From: Micromonospora haikouensis
Lineage (GTDB): Bacteria; Actinomycetota; Actinomycetes; Mycobacteriales; Micromonosporaceae
Length of the DNA stretch: 64,000 nucleotides
Assembly (NCBI RefSeq): GCF_900091595.1
Contig: NZ_FMCW01000012.1
Location: 124,001 to 188,000 of the forward strand
Direction of reading: 5' to 3'
The notes beneath the pieces are model-generated. The model searched no databases and had not been told where the DNA came from. It saw only the letters and a list, made by a program, of their open reading frames with translations. A program made the translations under genes and the position numbers. Below, piece after piece: positions 32,737 to 42,095 of the stretch (its first letter is position 1; every line of letters begins with the position of its first letter).

Positions 32737-33726
32737 TCAGCTCACCCCGGCGTACGAGTGCAGGCCGGTGAAGAAGAAGTTGACGCCGAACAGGTTCATC
32801 AGCACGGTGAGGAAGCCGACGATGGCGAGCCAGGTCGCCACGTTGCGTCGCACGCTCGGGGTGGCCCGGGCGTGCAGGTAGCCCGCGTAGACCACCCAGG
32901 AGATGAACGCCCAGGTCTCCTTCGGGTCCCAGCCCCACGGCCGGCCCCACGCGGCCTCCGCCCAGATCGCCCCGGCGATCACCGCGAAGGTGAAGACCGG
33001 GAACGCGAAGGCGTGCAGCGAGAAGGTCAGCCGCTCCAGGCCGGCCGCCGCCGGCAGCCGCTTCGCCAGGGTGTACGGGAAGCTGCGCTTGCCCTGCTCG
33101 TAGCCGTTACGCATGAGGAACGCGACCGCCGGCACGACGCCCAGCAGGAAGATGCCCGACGAGAAGCTGATCGTCGACACGTGCACGATGAACCAGTAGG
33201 AGTTGAGCGCCGGGGTCAGCGGCACCACCTCGACATAGAGCTTCAGCTCGGCGAACGCCAGCAGCAGCACCATGACGAGGGTGAGGAACAGCCCGAGGCG
33301 GCGCAGCGAGGGGCGCTTCCACAGCACGGCGAGCCACGCCGCCGTGCCGATGAACGACACGGTCAGCACGAACTCGTACATGTTGCCCCAGGGCATCCGG
33401 TCGGCGGCGATGCCGCGCGTGACCGTGGCGCCGAGGTGCAGCGCGGCGGCGAGCGCGGTGATCCACACCGCGATGCGGCCGGCGAGCCGGCCCCGGGCCG
33501 TCGAACGGTCGACGCCGACCGGCGGGGCGTCGGCCTTGGCGACGGGACCGTCGGGAAGGACGCCGCCACCGGCACCCACCCCCGCCCCGACCAGCTCGCG
33601 CGCGGGCGCGGCGGGCCGGGCGACGGCGCGGGCGTTGCCCAGGGCGTACTCGACGGCGTGGCTGATCATCGCGATCAGGTACGCCAGGGTCGCGAACGTG
33701 ACCAGCTGGTCGGAGAGTGCGGACAT
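32737..33726 (-). CDS. ccsB: Cytochrome c biogenesis protein CcsB/ResC
   Basis: A 329-residue membrane protein of the System II cytochrome c synthase, which carries heme across the membrane and ligates it to apocytochrome c with ResB. It has about eight helices and the tryptophan-rich heme-handling motif GWDPKETWAFISW (about 260), flanked by conserved His residues (LHAFAFP, YLHARATPS). The ATG at 33726 overlaps the resB stop as TGATG and follows GAAGGAGC. It is last in the hemL-pgm-resA-ccdA-resB-ccsB operon. Confidence 0.93.
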   Translation of the reverse strand: MSALSDQLVTFATLAYLIAMISHAVEYALGNARAVARPAAPARELVGAGVGAGGGVLPDGPVAKADAPPVGVDRSTARGRLAGRIAVWITALAAALHLGATVTRGIAADRMPWGNMYEFVLTVSFIGTAAWLAVLWKRPSLRRLGLFLTLVMVLLLAFAELKLYVEVVPLTPALNSYWFIVHVSTISFSSGIFLLGVVPAVAFLMRNGYEQGKRSFPYTLAKRLPAAAGLERLTFSLHAFAFPVFTFAVIAGAIWAEAAWGRPWGWDPKETWAFISWVVYAGYLHARATPSVRRNVATWLAIVGFLTVLMNLFGVNFFFTGLHSYAGVS

Positions 33727-35456
33727 CACTGCGCTCCTTCTCGCGTCCCGGCCGGGCCACGCGCTGTTGCCTCGCCGGCCCGCTCGCCCGGCGTCCCGTC
33801 GCCGCGGATGGCGGCGACGAGCTGCGCGAACTCGTCGGCGAACCCTGGATAGTCGGTGCGCGGCAGGCCACCGGCCTCCACCAAGCTACTACCGGCCGTC
33901 GGAGATCCACCGGCGGGGTCCGCCGCAGTCTCCGTCGCGCCGGTCGCCGGGGGCGTCCCGGCCGGCGTGACGCGGAACCAGACCCGGCGGCGCTTGCCGA
34001 ACAGCGCGCCCATGAGGCCGATCAGCAGCGTCGTCGAGCTGACCAGCAGCAGGGCCGAGCCGGGGTCGTACCGGACCGAGATCGTGATGTACGGCTGCGT
34101 GCCGACGAACTCCAGCACGCTGCCGTCGTCCAGCGTCCACTTTTCGCCGACGGCGAGCTTGCGGTCGCCGATCTGCTTGAGCTTGCCGTTGCTGACCTGG
34201 CGCTGGTCGAGCTGGTAGACCGAGCCGGGGATGCCGGCGTCCATGCCCAGGTTGCCCCGGTAGGCGACCAGCACCACCGCCGGGTTGCGCTCGGTCGGGA
34301 ACTCCGACCGGGTGAACGGGGGCTGCTGCGGCGCGGTGGGCAGGTAGAGCCCTTCGAAGGCGACCTGGAGGTCGGCGTTGCGCTTCCCCGTGGCCGGGTC
34401 GACGTTGACGTCGGGGAACGCGGCCACTCCCTCGCTGGTCAGGGTGGCGTCCCCGGTGGTAAGGAACGGGAAGTTGCTGGTCTGCGTCTTGCCGTAGCGG
34501 TCGGTGTAGCGCAGGACCGGCGCGTAGCCGTGGCCGAGCAGGTAGACGTTGGCGCCGCCGAGGCGCAGCGGGTCGTTCACCGAGAAGGACGCGGTGCGGG
34601 TGGCCCGGCCCCGCTCCTCCACGTCGACCGTGGCCCGGTACGACTCCGGCTGCGCCGACTCCAGGAACGTCGCGTCGAACTTCTTCAGCGTCAGGCAGAA
34701 CGGCGGCAGGTCGGCGCTGTCGACGCGGGGGCCGAGCTTGGCCTCGGCGTACTGCTGCCGGGTGTTGCAGAACGCGTTGTCCGGGCCGGCCACCAGCAGC
34801 TTGTTGCCGTGCCAGCCGTACCACGAGCCGAGCGCGACCCCGAGCAGCACGGCGATGAGCGAGGTGTGGAACAGCAGGTTGCCGGTCTCCTTGAGGTAGC
34901 CCTTCTCGGCGGAGACCTCGGTGCCGCGCACCTGGACCCGCCAGCGGCGCCGGCGCAGCTCGGCCGCGATGGCCTCGACGGCGACAGCGTCGGCCACGCC
35001 GGCCTCGGCTCCGGGGCCCGCCGTGCCGACGCCGGTCAGCACCGCGTGCTGGGGCAGCCGGTCGAGCCGCTTCGGCGCGGCCGGCGGCTTCGCCCGCAGG
35101 GCGCGCACGTGGTCGCGCAGCCGGGGCACGATGCAGCCGATCAGCGAGGTGAACAGCAGCAGGTAGATCGCCGAGAACCAGACCGAGCCGAACACCTCGA
35201 ACGCGCCGATCCGGTCCAGCTTCGGGGCCAGGTCGGGGTGCTCGGCGAAGTACTTGTTGACGTTCTCCGGGTTGACCCCGCGCTGCGGCAGCACCGAGCC
35301 GGGGACGGCGGCGACCGCGAGCAGGAAGAGCAGGATCAGCGCCGTACGCATGCTGGTGAGCTGCCGCCACGAGTTGCGCAGCAGGGCCAGCACGGGGTTG
35401 GGCCGGCGGCGGGGGGCGTCGGCCGGCGGTGCCGGCCGGTCCTCGACGACCGTCAT
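33726..35456 (-). CDS. resB: Cytochrome c biogenesis protein ResB
   Basis: A 576-residue ResB-family protein, partner of CcsB in the System II heme lyase. Three helices near the N-terminus (TALILLFLLAVAAVPGSVLP; VWFSAIYLLLFTSLIGCIV; LLFHTSLIAVLLGVALG) are followed by a large extracytoplasmic domain. The last helix is at about 500-520 (ALLLVSSTTLLIGLMGALF), before a Pro/Thr-rich tail. The ATG at 35456 overlaps the ccdA stop as TGATG. The open frame runs about 60 bases further upstream but that part is ccdA. Confidence 0.92.
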   Translation of the reverse strand: MTVVEDRPAPPADAPRRRPNPVLALLRNSWRQLTSMRTALILLFLLAVAAVPGSVLPQRGVNPENVNKYFAEHPDLAPKLDRIGAFEVFGSVWFSAIYLLLFTSLIGCIVPRLRDHVRALRAKPPAAPKRLDRLPQHAVLTGVGTAGPGAEAGVADAVAVEAIAAELRRRRWRVQVRGTEVSAEKGYLKETGNLLFHTSLIAVLLGVALGSWYGWHGNKLLVAGPDNAFCNTRQQYAEAKLGPRVDSADLPPFCLTLKKFDATFLESAQPESYRATVDVEERGRATRTASFSVNDPLRLGGANVYLLGHGYAPVLRYTDRYGKTQTSNFPFLTTGDATLTSEGVAAFPDVNVDPATGKRNADLQVAFEGLYLPTAPQQPPFTRSEFPTERNPAVVLVAYRGNLGMDAGIPGSVYQLDQRQVSNGKLKQIGDRKLAVGEKWTLDDGSVLEFVGTQPYITISVRYDPGSALLLVSSTTLLIGLMGALFGKRRRVWFRVTPAGTPPATGATETAADPAGGSPTAGSSLVEAGGLPRTDYPGFADEFAQLVAAIRGDGTPGERAGEATARGPAGTREGAQ

Positions 35457-36346
35457 CAGATGCTCACCTCGCCCACGCCGACGGTGGTCTGCAACCAGAT
35501 CACGAAGTTGGTCCACCCGCCGGTGACCAGCGCCAGGCCGATCAGGATCAGCAGGACCCCGCCGACGCGGGTGACCCAGCGGCTGTTGCGCCGCACGGCG
35601 CGGAACACCCCGAGCAGCCGGTGGAAGGCCAGCCCGAAGACGACGAACGGCACCCCCAGCCCGAGGCAGTACGCCACGGCGAGCACCACGGCCCGGTCGA
35701 GCTGCCCGCCGGGGGTGGCCATGCCGAGCACCGCCGCGAGCGTCGGGCCGGTGCAGGGCATCCAGCTCAGCGCGAAGACCGCGCCGAAGACGGGGGCACC
35801 GAGCAGGCCGGCGGCGGGCAGCCGCTGGATGCGGAACTCCCGTTGCAGGCCGGGGAGCACTCCGACGAAGGCCAGCCCGAGCACGACGATCAGCACGCCC
35901 GCGCCGATCTCCAGCTGCCGCTCGTACTGGATGAGGACCCGGCCGACGCTGGCGAAGAGGATCGCGGTGGCGGTGAAGACGGCGGTGAAGCCGGCGATGA
36001 AGAGCAGCGTCCCGGCGAGCACCCGCCCCTTGACGGCCGCGCCGGTCCGGCTGCCCTCCCGGGTACGCTCCGCCGCCCGTTCCCGCACGGCGACCCCGCC
36101 GCCGGCCGGCTCCCCCGGCGCGGGGGTGTTAACAGGGGGCCCCTGCTCTACAGAAGGCGTTAACAGGGGGCCCTTCCTTGCACGCTCCAGGTCGGTGCCG
36201 GCCAGGCCCGTCACGTAGGACAGGTAGCCGGGGACCAGGGGGAGGATGCACGGGGAGAGGAAGCTGACCAGACCGGCGAGCGCCGCCGCGCCGATGGCCA
36301 GCAGCAGCGGGCCGCCGCTGGCGATGTCGTGGAAGGTCTCGCCCAT
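35456..36346 (-). CDS. ccdA: Thiol-disulfide transmembrane transporter CcdA, with a repeat inserted in its first loop
   Basis: A 296-residue DsbD-type membrane protein that passes reducing power outward to ResA for cytochrome c maturation. Its two redox cysteines are in FLSPCILPLVPGYLSY (about 31-32) and SWMPCTGPTLAAVLG. Residues 56-73, between the first and second helices, are encoded by an in-frame 51-bp family-1 repeat (KGPLLTPSVEQGPPVNT). They are followed by a charged linker, making this loop much longer than usual. Both flanking helices are intact, so the protein is probably functional. The ATG at 36346 overlaps the resA stop as TGATG; the open frame further upstream is resA sequence. 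Confidence 0.92.
   Translation of the reverse strand: MGETFHDIASGGPLLLAIGAAALAGLVSFLSPCILPLVPGYLSYVTGLAGTDLERARKGPLLTPSVEQGPPVNTPAPGEPAGGGVAVRERAAERTREGSRTGAAVKGRVLAGTLLFIAGFTAVFTATAILFASVGRVLIQYERQLEIGAGVLIVVLGLAFVGVLPGLQREFRIQRLPAAGLLGAPVFGAVFALSWMPCTGPTLAAVLGMATPGGQLDRAVVLAVAYCLGLGVPFVVFGLAFHRLLGVFRAVRRNSRWVTRVGGVLLILIGLALVTGGWTNFVIWLQTTVGVGEVSI
36130..36180 (-). repeat. Family-1 51-bp interspersed repeat, copy 7 (in frame inside ccdA)
   Basis: Read on the minus strand it begins CAAGGAAGGG, has GTTAACGCC in the centre and ends GGGGCCCCCTGTTA. It is exactly 17 codons long and leaves the ccdA frame open because its first triplet position avoids the TAA. This is the only copy wholly inside a coding sequence. 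Confidence 0.95.
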
Positions 36347-36921
36347 CAGCGGGAACCGTCGGGCGCGGGCTTCTCGGCGGCGATCCGCTCGACGATCGGT
36401 TGCAGCCGGTCCTGGGTGACCGCCGACCGGATGACCACGGCGACCCGGCCGTCCCGGTCGAGGATCACGGTGGCCGGGATGGTGTTCGGCGCGATGTCGA
36501 AAGCGAGGGCCAGCCGGCTCGGCGGGTCGAACAGGCTCGGGTAGGTGACCCGGCCGGACTCGAACGCGAGCGCCTTGTCCCGGTTGTCCTGCACGTTGAT
36601 GCCGAGGAACGTCACCCCGGAGCCCTTGGTGGCCTGGTAGGTGGCCTCCAGGTCGTCGGCCTCGGCCCGGCAGGGCGGGCACCAGGAGCCCCAGAAGTTG
36701 ACCACGACGACCTGCCCGAGGTCCTTCGCGATGTCGTAGCTGCCGCCGGTGAGCAGCTCACCTGCGAGCTTCGGCGCGGCGGAGCGCTCGTCGGGGGCGC
36801 ACTCGATGACCCCGTCGGTGGTGGCGCAGCGCCGCTCCTGGCTGTCGCCGGAGCAGCCGGCCAGCGCCGCCGTGGCCGTCACGGCCGCGAGGAGTCCGGC
36901 GATCCACCTTCGGGCTGGCAT
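36346..36921 (-). CDS. resA: ResA/TlpA-like thioredoxin lipoprotein
   Basis: A 191-residue membrane-anchored thioredoxin-fold protein. The lipobox LAGC places the lipidated Cys at residue 23, and the active site is WCPPC (about 78-82) in VVVVNFWGSWCPPC. Later blocks GINVQDNRDKALAFE and PNTIPATVILDRDG contain the cis-Pro loop. It reduces the CXXCH cysteines of apocytochrome c, drawing electrons from CcdA. The ATG at 36921 overlaps the preceding stop as TGATG. A second Cys pair (RRCATTDGVIEC) in the N-terminal linker is unusual and may form a structural disulphide. Confidence 0.92.
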   Translation of the reverse strand: MPARRWIAGLLAAVTATAALAGCSGDSQERRCATTDGVIECAPDERSAAPKLAGELLTGGSYDIAKDLGQVVVVNFWGSWCPPCRAEADDLEATYQATKGSGVTFLGINVQDNRDKALAFESGRVTYPSLFDPPSRLALAFDIAPNTIPATVILDRDGRVAVVIRSAVTQDRLQPIVERIAAEKPAPDGSR

Positions 36922-37568
36922 CAGGCCCCCTTGGCCGTCCGGGCGGTCGGCGATGTGGCGACGAGGTGCGCGGCGGGCTCCGAGTAGCCGATGCCCACCA
37001 CCTTCGCGCCGTCGAAGTGGAACGAGGTGAGGCTGGCCAGCCCGCACTGCCGCTTGCGCGGGTCGTGCCAGAGCCGCTTGCGCTCGACGTACCGGCGCAG
37101 GGTCCAGATGGGGAGCTGGTGGGAGACCAGCACGGCCTCCCGGCCCTCGGCGGCGACGCGGGCCGCGTGCAGGGCGGCGAACATCCGCTCGGCGATGGCC
37201 CGGTACGCCTCACCCCAGCTCGGGGTGACCGGGTCGCGCAGCACCCACCAGTTGCGCGGGTCGCGGAACGACCCGTCGCCCGGGGAGACCTTCTTGCCCT
37301 CGAACCAGTTGGCGCTCTCGATCAGCCGCTCGTCCACCCCGACGGGCAGGCCGAACTGGGCGGCGATCGGCTCGGCGGTCTGCTGGGCGCGTTCGAGCGG
37401 GCTGGCCACCACGTGCACCACGTGCCGCTCGGCGAGCCCCTGGGCCGCCGCCTTGGCCATCTGCACGCCCAGCTCCGACAGGCGGAAGCCGGGCAGCCGG
37501 CCGTAGAGGATCTGGCCCGGGTTGTGCACCTCACCGTGCCGCAGCACGTGCACCACCGTCTTGCTCAC
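36921..37568 (-). CDS. Histidine phosphatase family protein (phosphoglycerate mutase-like)
   Basis: A 215-residue enzyme with the family's phospho-histidine motif RHGE at residues 10-13, SPLERAQQTAEPI, and the second catalytic His in VLVSHQLPIWTLRR. It is a broad-specificity phosphatase branch rather than a true glycolytic mutase. The GTG at 37568 lies three bases after the hemL stop and its own stop overlaps resA, so it is embedded in the heme/cytochrome c operon. This placement is common in actinobacteria, but its substrate is unknown. Confidence 0.88.
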   Translation of the reverse strand: MSKTVVHVLRHGEVHNPGQILYGRLPGFRLSELGVQMAKAAAQGLAERHVVHVVASPLERAQQTAEPIAAQFGLPVGVDERLIESANWFEGKKVSPGDGSFRDPRNWWVLRDPVTPSWGEAYRAIAERMFAALHAARVAAEGREAVLVSHQLPIWTLRRYVERKRLWHDPRKRQCGLASLTSFHFDGAKVVGIGYSEPAAHLVATSPTARTAKGA

Positions 37569-37571
37569 CGG

Positions 37572-38909
37572 TTACCCCCCGTTGCCTGCCGCTGCCGCCG
37601 CGTTCGCCGCCGCCGGCAGGGCCGAGGCGATCCGCTCCAGGGCGGCGTCGTCGATCGCCGCCGAGACGAACCAGGACTCGAAAGCGCTCGGCGGCAGGTA
37701 GACGCCGTCGGCGAGCATCGAGTGGAAGAACGCCCGGAACGCCGGGACCTGCTGGGTCCGCGCGCTGTCGTAGTCGACCACGTCGGCGTCCGTGAAGAAG
37801 ATCGAGAACATGCTGCCCGCGTACGACAGGCGGTGCGGGACCCCGGCGGCGGCCAGCGCGTCGGCGGCGAGCTTGCCCACGACGGCGGCCGTGTCGTCGA
37901 GCCGGCGGTAGACGGCGTCGTCGGCCAGCCGCAGCGTGGCCAGGCCGGCGGCGCACGCGAGGGGGTTTCCGGAGAGCGTGCCGGCCTGGTAGACCGGCCC
38001 GGCCGGGGCGAGTCGCGCCATGATCTCCGCGCGCCCGCCGAAGGCCGCGGCGGGCAGCCCGCCACCCATGACCTTCCCGTACGTCCACAGGTCGGCGTCG
38101 ACCGGGTCGAGCCCGTGCCAGCCGGAGCGGGACACCCGGAACCCGGTCATCACCTCGTCGACGATGAGCAGCGCGCCGTGCGCGTGGGCGATCCGGGCGA
38201 GCTGGGCGTTGAACCCGTCGCGCGGGGCGACCACGCCCATGTTGCCGGCCGCCGCCTCGGTGATGACGGCGGCGATGTGCTGCCCCTGCGCGGCGAACGC
38301 CTCCTCGACGGCGGCGACGTCGTTGTACGGCAGCACGATGGTCTCGCCCGCCGCCGCGCCGGTGACGCCGGGCGAGTCGGGCAGGCCGAGGGTGGCCACG
38401 CCGGAGCCGGCGGCGGCGAGCAGCGCGTCGACGTGCCCGTGGTAGCAGCCGGCGAACTTGATGATCTTGGAGCGGCCGGTGTGGCCCCGGGCCAGCCGGA
38501 TCGCCGACATGGTGGCCTCGGTGCCCGAGTTGACCAGCCGGACCTGCTCGACCGGGGTCCGGTCGACGATCTCGGCGGCCAGCTCGACCTCGCCGGGGGT
38601 CGGGGTGCCGAAGCTGGTGCCCAGGGCGGCGGCGGCCTGGACGGCCTCGACCACCTCGGGGTGGGCGTGCCCGAGCAGCAGCGGCCCCCAGGAGCAGACG
38701 AGGTCGACGTAGCGCCGACCGTCCGCGTCGTAGAGCCAGGGACCCTCCCCCCGGACCATGAAGCGCGGCGTCCCGCCGACGGCCTGGAACGCGCGCACGG
38801 GGGAGTTGACCCCGCCCGGCACGATGGCGCGGGCGCGGTCGAACAGGGCCTCTGAGGCCGGCGCGTCGGCTGGGTAGCGGCCGGATCCGGCGGAGAAGTC
38901 ATCGGTCAC
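37572..38909 (-). CDS. hemL: Glutamate-1-semialdehyde 2,1-aminomutase
   Basis: A 445-residue class III PLP aminotransferase-fold enzyme converting glutamate-1-semialdehyde to 5-aminolevulinate for tetrapyrrole synthesis. Hallmarks are [11 protein letters not shown] at the start, [35 protein letters not shown] and the PLP lysine in [11 protein letters not shown] (about 277). GTG at 38909. A CACAAT hexamer about 10 bases upstream of the GTG could be a -10 box of a leaderless transcript, though this is weak. It is first in the operon that continues into cytochrome c maturation, linking heme supply to heme attachment. Confidence 0.95.
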   Translation of the reverse strand: MTDDFSAGSGRYPADAPASEALFDRARAIVPGGVNSPVRAFQAVGGTPRFMVRGEGPWLYDADGRRYVDLVCSWGPLLLGHAHPEVVEAVQAAAALGTSFGTPTPGEVELAAEIVDRTPVEQVRLVNSGTEATMSAIRLARGHTGRSKIIKFAGCYHGHVDALLAAAGSGVATLGLPDSPGVTGAAAGETIVLPYNDVAAVEEAFAAQGQHIAAVITEAAAGNMGVVAPRDGFNAQLARIAHAHGALLIVDEVMTGFRVSRSGWHGLDPVDADLWTYGKVMGGGLPAAAFGGRAEIMARLAPAGPVYQAGTLSGNPLACAAGLATLRLADDAVYRRLDDTAAVVGKLAADALAAAGVPHRLSYAGSMFSIFFTDADVVDYDSARTQQVPAFRAFFHSMLADGVYLPPSAFESWFVSAAIDDAALERIASALPAAANAAAAAGNGG

Positions 38910-39084
38910 GATGCGGCCATTGTGTCAGCGCCGGACGGCGAATCGGCACCCACCCCTGATCGGGGTTACCGGGCTCACCCCTGCGGTGGGGCTCGACGAG
39001 GGCTGGGACGGTCGCTGCGGCGGGCCCCGCCGCGCCTGGTCGCCTCGACGGGCCGGGTGGGCGAGATCGCGATAGGCTGACCGG

Positions 39085-39420
39085 GTGGATCGTGCCGAAC
39101 TGTCCATCACGGTACACCGGACGGGCGATGAAGCCGTGCTTCGCCTCGCCGGTGAGATCGACATGCTCACGGCCGCCCAGCTCTCGACCGCCGTCAACGA
39201 GGCGCTGGCCGACCCGCCGCCGCGCATCGTCCTCGACCTGGGCGGCGTCACCTTCTGCGACTCCCAGGGCCTGGGCACCCTGGTCGTCCTCAGCCGCAAG
39301 GCCAGCCACGCGCAGAGCCTGCTGGTCCTGACCAACGTCGGCGACTTCCTGCTGCGCGTCCTGGACATCACGGGCCTGCGCTCGGCCCTCATGATCCGCA
39401 ACGGCGCGCCCGCCGACTGA
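39085..39420 (+). CDS. STAS-domain anti-sigma factor antagonist
   Basis: A 111-residue single-domain STAS protein of the SpoIIAA/RsbV type. LAGEIDMLTAAQL is the strand-helix core and the phosphorylatable Ser is S60 in VTFCDSQGLGTLV. When dephosphorylated it would bind an RsbW-like kinase and free a sigma factor. The GTG at 39085 has no clear ribosome-binding site. TAGGCT at 39073-39078 could be a -10 box, which would make the mRNA leaderless. SpoIIE phosphatases at 47.8 and 61.4 kb are possible activators. It is convergent with an ABC permease across a shared terminator. Confidence 0.92.
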   Translation: MDRAELSITVHRTGDEAVLRLAGEIDMLTAAQLSTAVNEALADPPPRIVLDLGGVTFCDSQGLGTLVVLSRKASHAQSLLVLTNVGDFLLRVLDITGLRSALMIRNGAPAD

Positions 39421-39447
39421 CCCGGGCGCCGGTCGCACCCCGGGTCA
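39418..39447. terminator. Bidirectional terminator overlapping both stop codons
   Basis: TGACCCGGG (39418-39426) and CCCGGGTCA (39439-39447) are a perfect 9-bp inverted repeat around 12 bases. Each arm begins with the TGA stop of the gene running into it, so one hairpin covers both convergent gene ends. Confidence 0.8.
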
Positions 39448-41094
39448 GCGCGGCAGGTCGCGGCGGCGGAACGCCAGCAGGCCCGCCGCCGACAGGGCCG
39501 CCGCGGTGGCGGTGAGCGCCAGCAGCGGCGTGCGGGGGACGGGGCCGCCCAGCACCTGCGGGGTGTGGGTGAACGGCGACAGGTCCAGCAGCCACTGGCT
39601 CAGCTCCAGCACCGCGCCGAGCTGCCCGAGCAGCAGGCAGGCCGCGAGCGCCGCCCAGGCCACCCCGACGCTGACGCGCGGCAGCAGGCCGAACAGCAGC
39701 ACCGCCACGCCGACCAGCACCCACACCGCCGGCACGTGCGCCAGCGCCGCCCCGGTCAGCCGGGGCACCCGCCCGGCGACGTCGCCGATGCTGAGGCCGT
39801 ACGCGAGCCCGGTCACCAGGCCCGTGACGACCAGCACGGCCGTCGGGCCGAGCAGGGCGAAGGCGAGGTGGCCGAGCAGCCAGCGGGACCGGCTCACGCC
39901 GGTGGCGAGCACCGGCTCGGCCCGCTGGGCGGTCTCCTCGGCCCGCATCCGCAGCGCGGCCTGGATGCCGTAGCCGGCGGCGGCGAGGGCGGTGATGCTC
40001 AGGGTCGCCCCGAGGTACGCCTCGGCGACCGACGCGGAGCCGCCCAGGCGCTCCATCAGCCGGGCGACGGCCTCGTTGCCCTCCACCGCGCTGCCGGCCG
40101 CCTCGGCCGCGCCGCCGAGCACCGCCCCGAGCGCCGCCGCGCCGACCGTCCAGCCGAGCAGCGCGACCCGGTTGAGCCGCCAGGCCAGCCCCAGCGGGCC
40201 GGCGAGGGCACCACCGGCGGTGGCCGGGCCGAGCCGCTGCGGCAGCACGCCGGCACCGAGGTCCCGCCGGGCGGCCAGCCCCGACGCCAGCGCCCCGACC
40301 AGGGCGGTCAGCACGACCAGCACCGCCAGGGGCCACCATCGCTCCGAGGTGTAGGGGTGGGTGCGCTGGGCCAGGCCCAGCGGGGAGAGCCGGCTCAGCC
40401 ACTCCACCCCGCCGGCGTCCCCGGCGAGCCGGACCAGGTACGCCACGCCGAGGACCGCGAGGCCCAGCCCCCGGGCGGCGCCGGCGCTCTCGGTGAGCTG
40501 CGCGGCGAGCGCGCCGACGGTGGCGAAGAACATGCCGGCGAGGGTCACCGACAGCCCGAACGCCACCGAGCCGGCGGCCGGCAGGTCGGTGGCGACCAGG
40601 CCGCCGGCGACGAGCAGCCCGAGCAGCAGGTCCGCCGCGTACGTGACGAGCAGCGCAGCGGCCAGCGGCGCGGCCCGGCCGAGGACGGTGGCACCGAGCA
40701 GCTCCCGCCGGCCCGCCTCCTCCTCGGTGCGGGTGTGCCGGACGACGACGAGCAGGCTGATCAGGCCCACGATCAGGTGCAGCAGCCCGGCCCGCTGGGT
40801 GGCGAGCGCGCCGACGCTGTCGCCGTACGCGGGGCCGAGCAGCGCCACGATCGACGGGTTGCCGGCGGTGGTGGCCAGGTATTCGGCGCGCTGGGCGGCG
40901 GTCGGGTACAGCTCGGCGTAGGTCGCCGCGTAGCTGGCGGGGAGGACGGCGATCACCAGCACCCAGATCGGCAGCAGGACGCGGTCGCGGCGCAGGATCA
41001 GCCGGACCAGGTGCCGGGTGCCGGTGAGCGGCCCGCCCCGCCCGGTGGCCGGGCGGCTCGTCGCGTCGCCCCGTGCGGCGGCTGCGCGGCTCAT
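39445..41094 (-). CDS. ABC-2 exporter permease, large type
   Basis: A 549-residue membrane protein with about 12 helices in two halves, resembling the polyketide/antibiotic exporter permeases of actinobacteria (TetR-neighbour and tetronasin-type). The N-terminal cytoplasmic segment leads into [19 protein letters not shown], and a conserved [17 protein letters not shown] loop follows the third helix. The ATG at 41094 overlaps the ATPase stop in ATGA. With the upstream ATPase it forms an efflux pump probably controlled by the divergent GbsR-like gene. Confidence 0.88.
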   Translation of the reverse strand: MSRAAAARGDATSRPATGRGGPLTGTRHLVRLILRRDRVLLPIWVLVIAVLPASYAATYAELYPTAAQRAEYLATTAGNPSIVALLGPAYGDSVGALATQRAGLLHLIVGLISLLVVVRHTRTEEEAGRRELLGATVLGRAAPLAAALLVTYAADLLLGLLVAGGLVATDLPAAGSVAFGLSVTLAGMFFATVGALAAQLTESAGAARGLGLAVLGVAYLVRLAGDAGGVEWLSRLSPLGLAQRTHPYTSERWWPLAVLVVLTALVGALASGLAARRDLGAGVLPQRLGPATAGGALAGPLGLAWRLNRVALLGWTVGAAALGAVLGGAAEAAGSAVEGNEAVARLMERLGGSASVAEAYLGATLSITALAAAGYGIQAALRMRAEETAQRAEPVLATGVSRSRWLLGHLAFALLGPTAVLVVTGLVTGLAYGLSIGDVAGRVPRLTGAALAHVPAVWVLVGVAVLLFGLLPRVSVGVAWAALAACLLLGQLGAVLELSQWLLDLSPFTHTPQVLGGPVPRTPLLALTATAAALSAAGLLAFRRRDLPR

Positions 41095-42008
41095 CGCGTC
41101 GCCCCGGCCGGCGCGGCGTCGGGCGCGGCCGTCCCGTAGTGCCGCAGGAACAGCTCCTCCAGGGTGGGCGGCCGGCTGACCAGGCTGCGTACGCCGATCT
41201 CGGTGAGCCGGCGCAGCGCGGCGTCGAGGGCCGGGGTGTCCACGTCGAAGCGGACACGGTCGCCGTCGACCCGCAGGTCGTGCACGCCGGGCAGCCCGGC
41301 CAGCCCGTGCGGCGGCCCGGCCAGCTCGGCGTCGACGCTGGTGCGCTGGAGGTGGCGCAGCTCGCTCAGGGTGCCGGCCTCGGCGGCCCGGCCGCTGCGG
41401 ATGATCGTCACCCGGTCACAGAGGGCCTCGACCTCGCCGAGGATGTGGCTGGAGAGCAGCACGGTGCGGCCGTCGGCGCGGGCCCGGCGGACCCAGTGCT
41501 GGAAGACCTCCTCCATCAGCGGGTCGAGCCCCGAGGTGGGCTCGTCGAGGATCAGCAGCTCGGCGTCGGAGGCGAGGGCGGCGACCAGCCCGACCTTCTG
41601 CCGGTTGCCCTTGGAGTAGGCCCGGCCCTTCTTGCGGGGGTCCAGCTCGAAGGCGGCGAGCAGCTCGTCGCGGCGGGCGCGGTCGAGGCCGCCGCGCATC
41701 CGGCCGAGCAGGTCGATCACCTCGCCGCCGGTCAGGTTGGGCCACAGCGTCACGTCGCCGGGCACGTACGCGAGCCGGCGGTGCAGGGCGACGGCGTCGC
41801 GCCACGGGTCGCCGCCGAGCAGCCGGACGGCTCCCGCGTCGGCGCGGAGCAGGCCGAGCAGCACGCGGATGGCGGTGGACTTGCCGGCCCCGTTGGGGCC
41901 CAGGAACCCGTGCACCTCGCCGGCGCGGACGGTCAGGTCGAGCCCGTCGAGCGCCCTGGTCCGGCCGAAGGTCTTCACCAGGCCGGAGATCTCTATCGGA
42001 GTTTCCAC
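41091..42008 (-). CDS. ABC exporter ATP-binding protein
   Basis: A 305-residue ATPase with Walker [10 protein letters not shown], Walker [18 protein letters not shown] and the switch His in [11 protein letters not shown]. The ABC signature is degenerate, [15 protein letters not shown] in place of LSGGQ, a variation seen in this exporter subfamily. GTG at 42008; coupled by ATGA to the permease. The promoter region is shared with a divergent MarR/GbsR-type gene. Confidence 0.9.
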   Translation of the reverse strand: METPIEISGLVKTFGRTRALDGLDLTVRAGEVHGFLGPNGAGKSTAIRVLLGLLRADAGAVRLLGGDPWRDAVALHRRLAYVPGDVTLWPNLTGGEVIDLLGRMRGGLDRARRDELLAAFELDPRKKGRAYSKGNRQKVGLVAALASDAELLILDEPTSGLDPLMEEVFQHWVRRARADGRTVLLSSHILGEVEALCDRVTIIRSGRAAEAGTLSELRHLQRTSVDAELAGPPHGLAGLPGVHDLRVDGDRVRFDVDTPALDAALRRLTEIGVRSLVSRPPTLEELFLRHYGTAAPDAAPAGATR

Positions 42009-42018
42009 GCTTCCGAAG

Positions 42019-42052
42019 CTACAGTGATTTCAGAAAGTTGTGAAGTCTGTAG
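42019..42052. promoter_or_regulatory. AT-rich inverted repeat in the exporter/regulator divergent promoter
   Basis: CTACAG (42019-42024) and CTGTAG (42047-42052) are inverted hexamers flanking an AT-rich core with TTTCAGAAAG. This is the only AT-rich patch in the 87-bp gap between divergent starts, so it probably holds both promoters and the binding site of the GbsR-like regulator. Confidence 0.5.
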
Positions 42053-42095
42053 AACCTGAGGCACGATCAGATACCCGACCGCCGAGGAGAGCCCG

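Noticed and set aside
35456..36682. A 408-residue CcdA starting within resA
   Set aside because: The first 112 residues are the wrong-frame reading of resA; the ATG at 36346 overlaps the resA stop like its operon neighbours.
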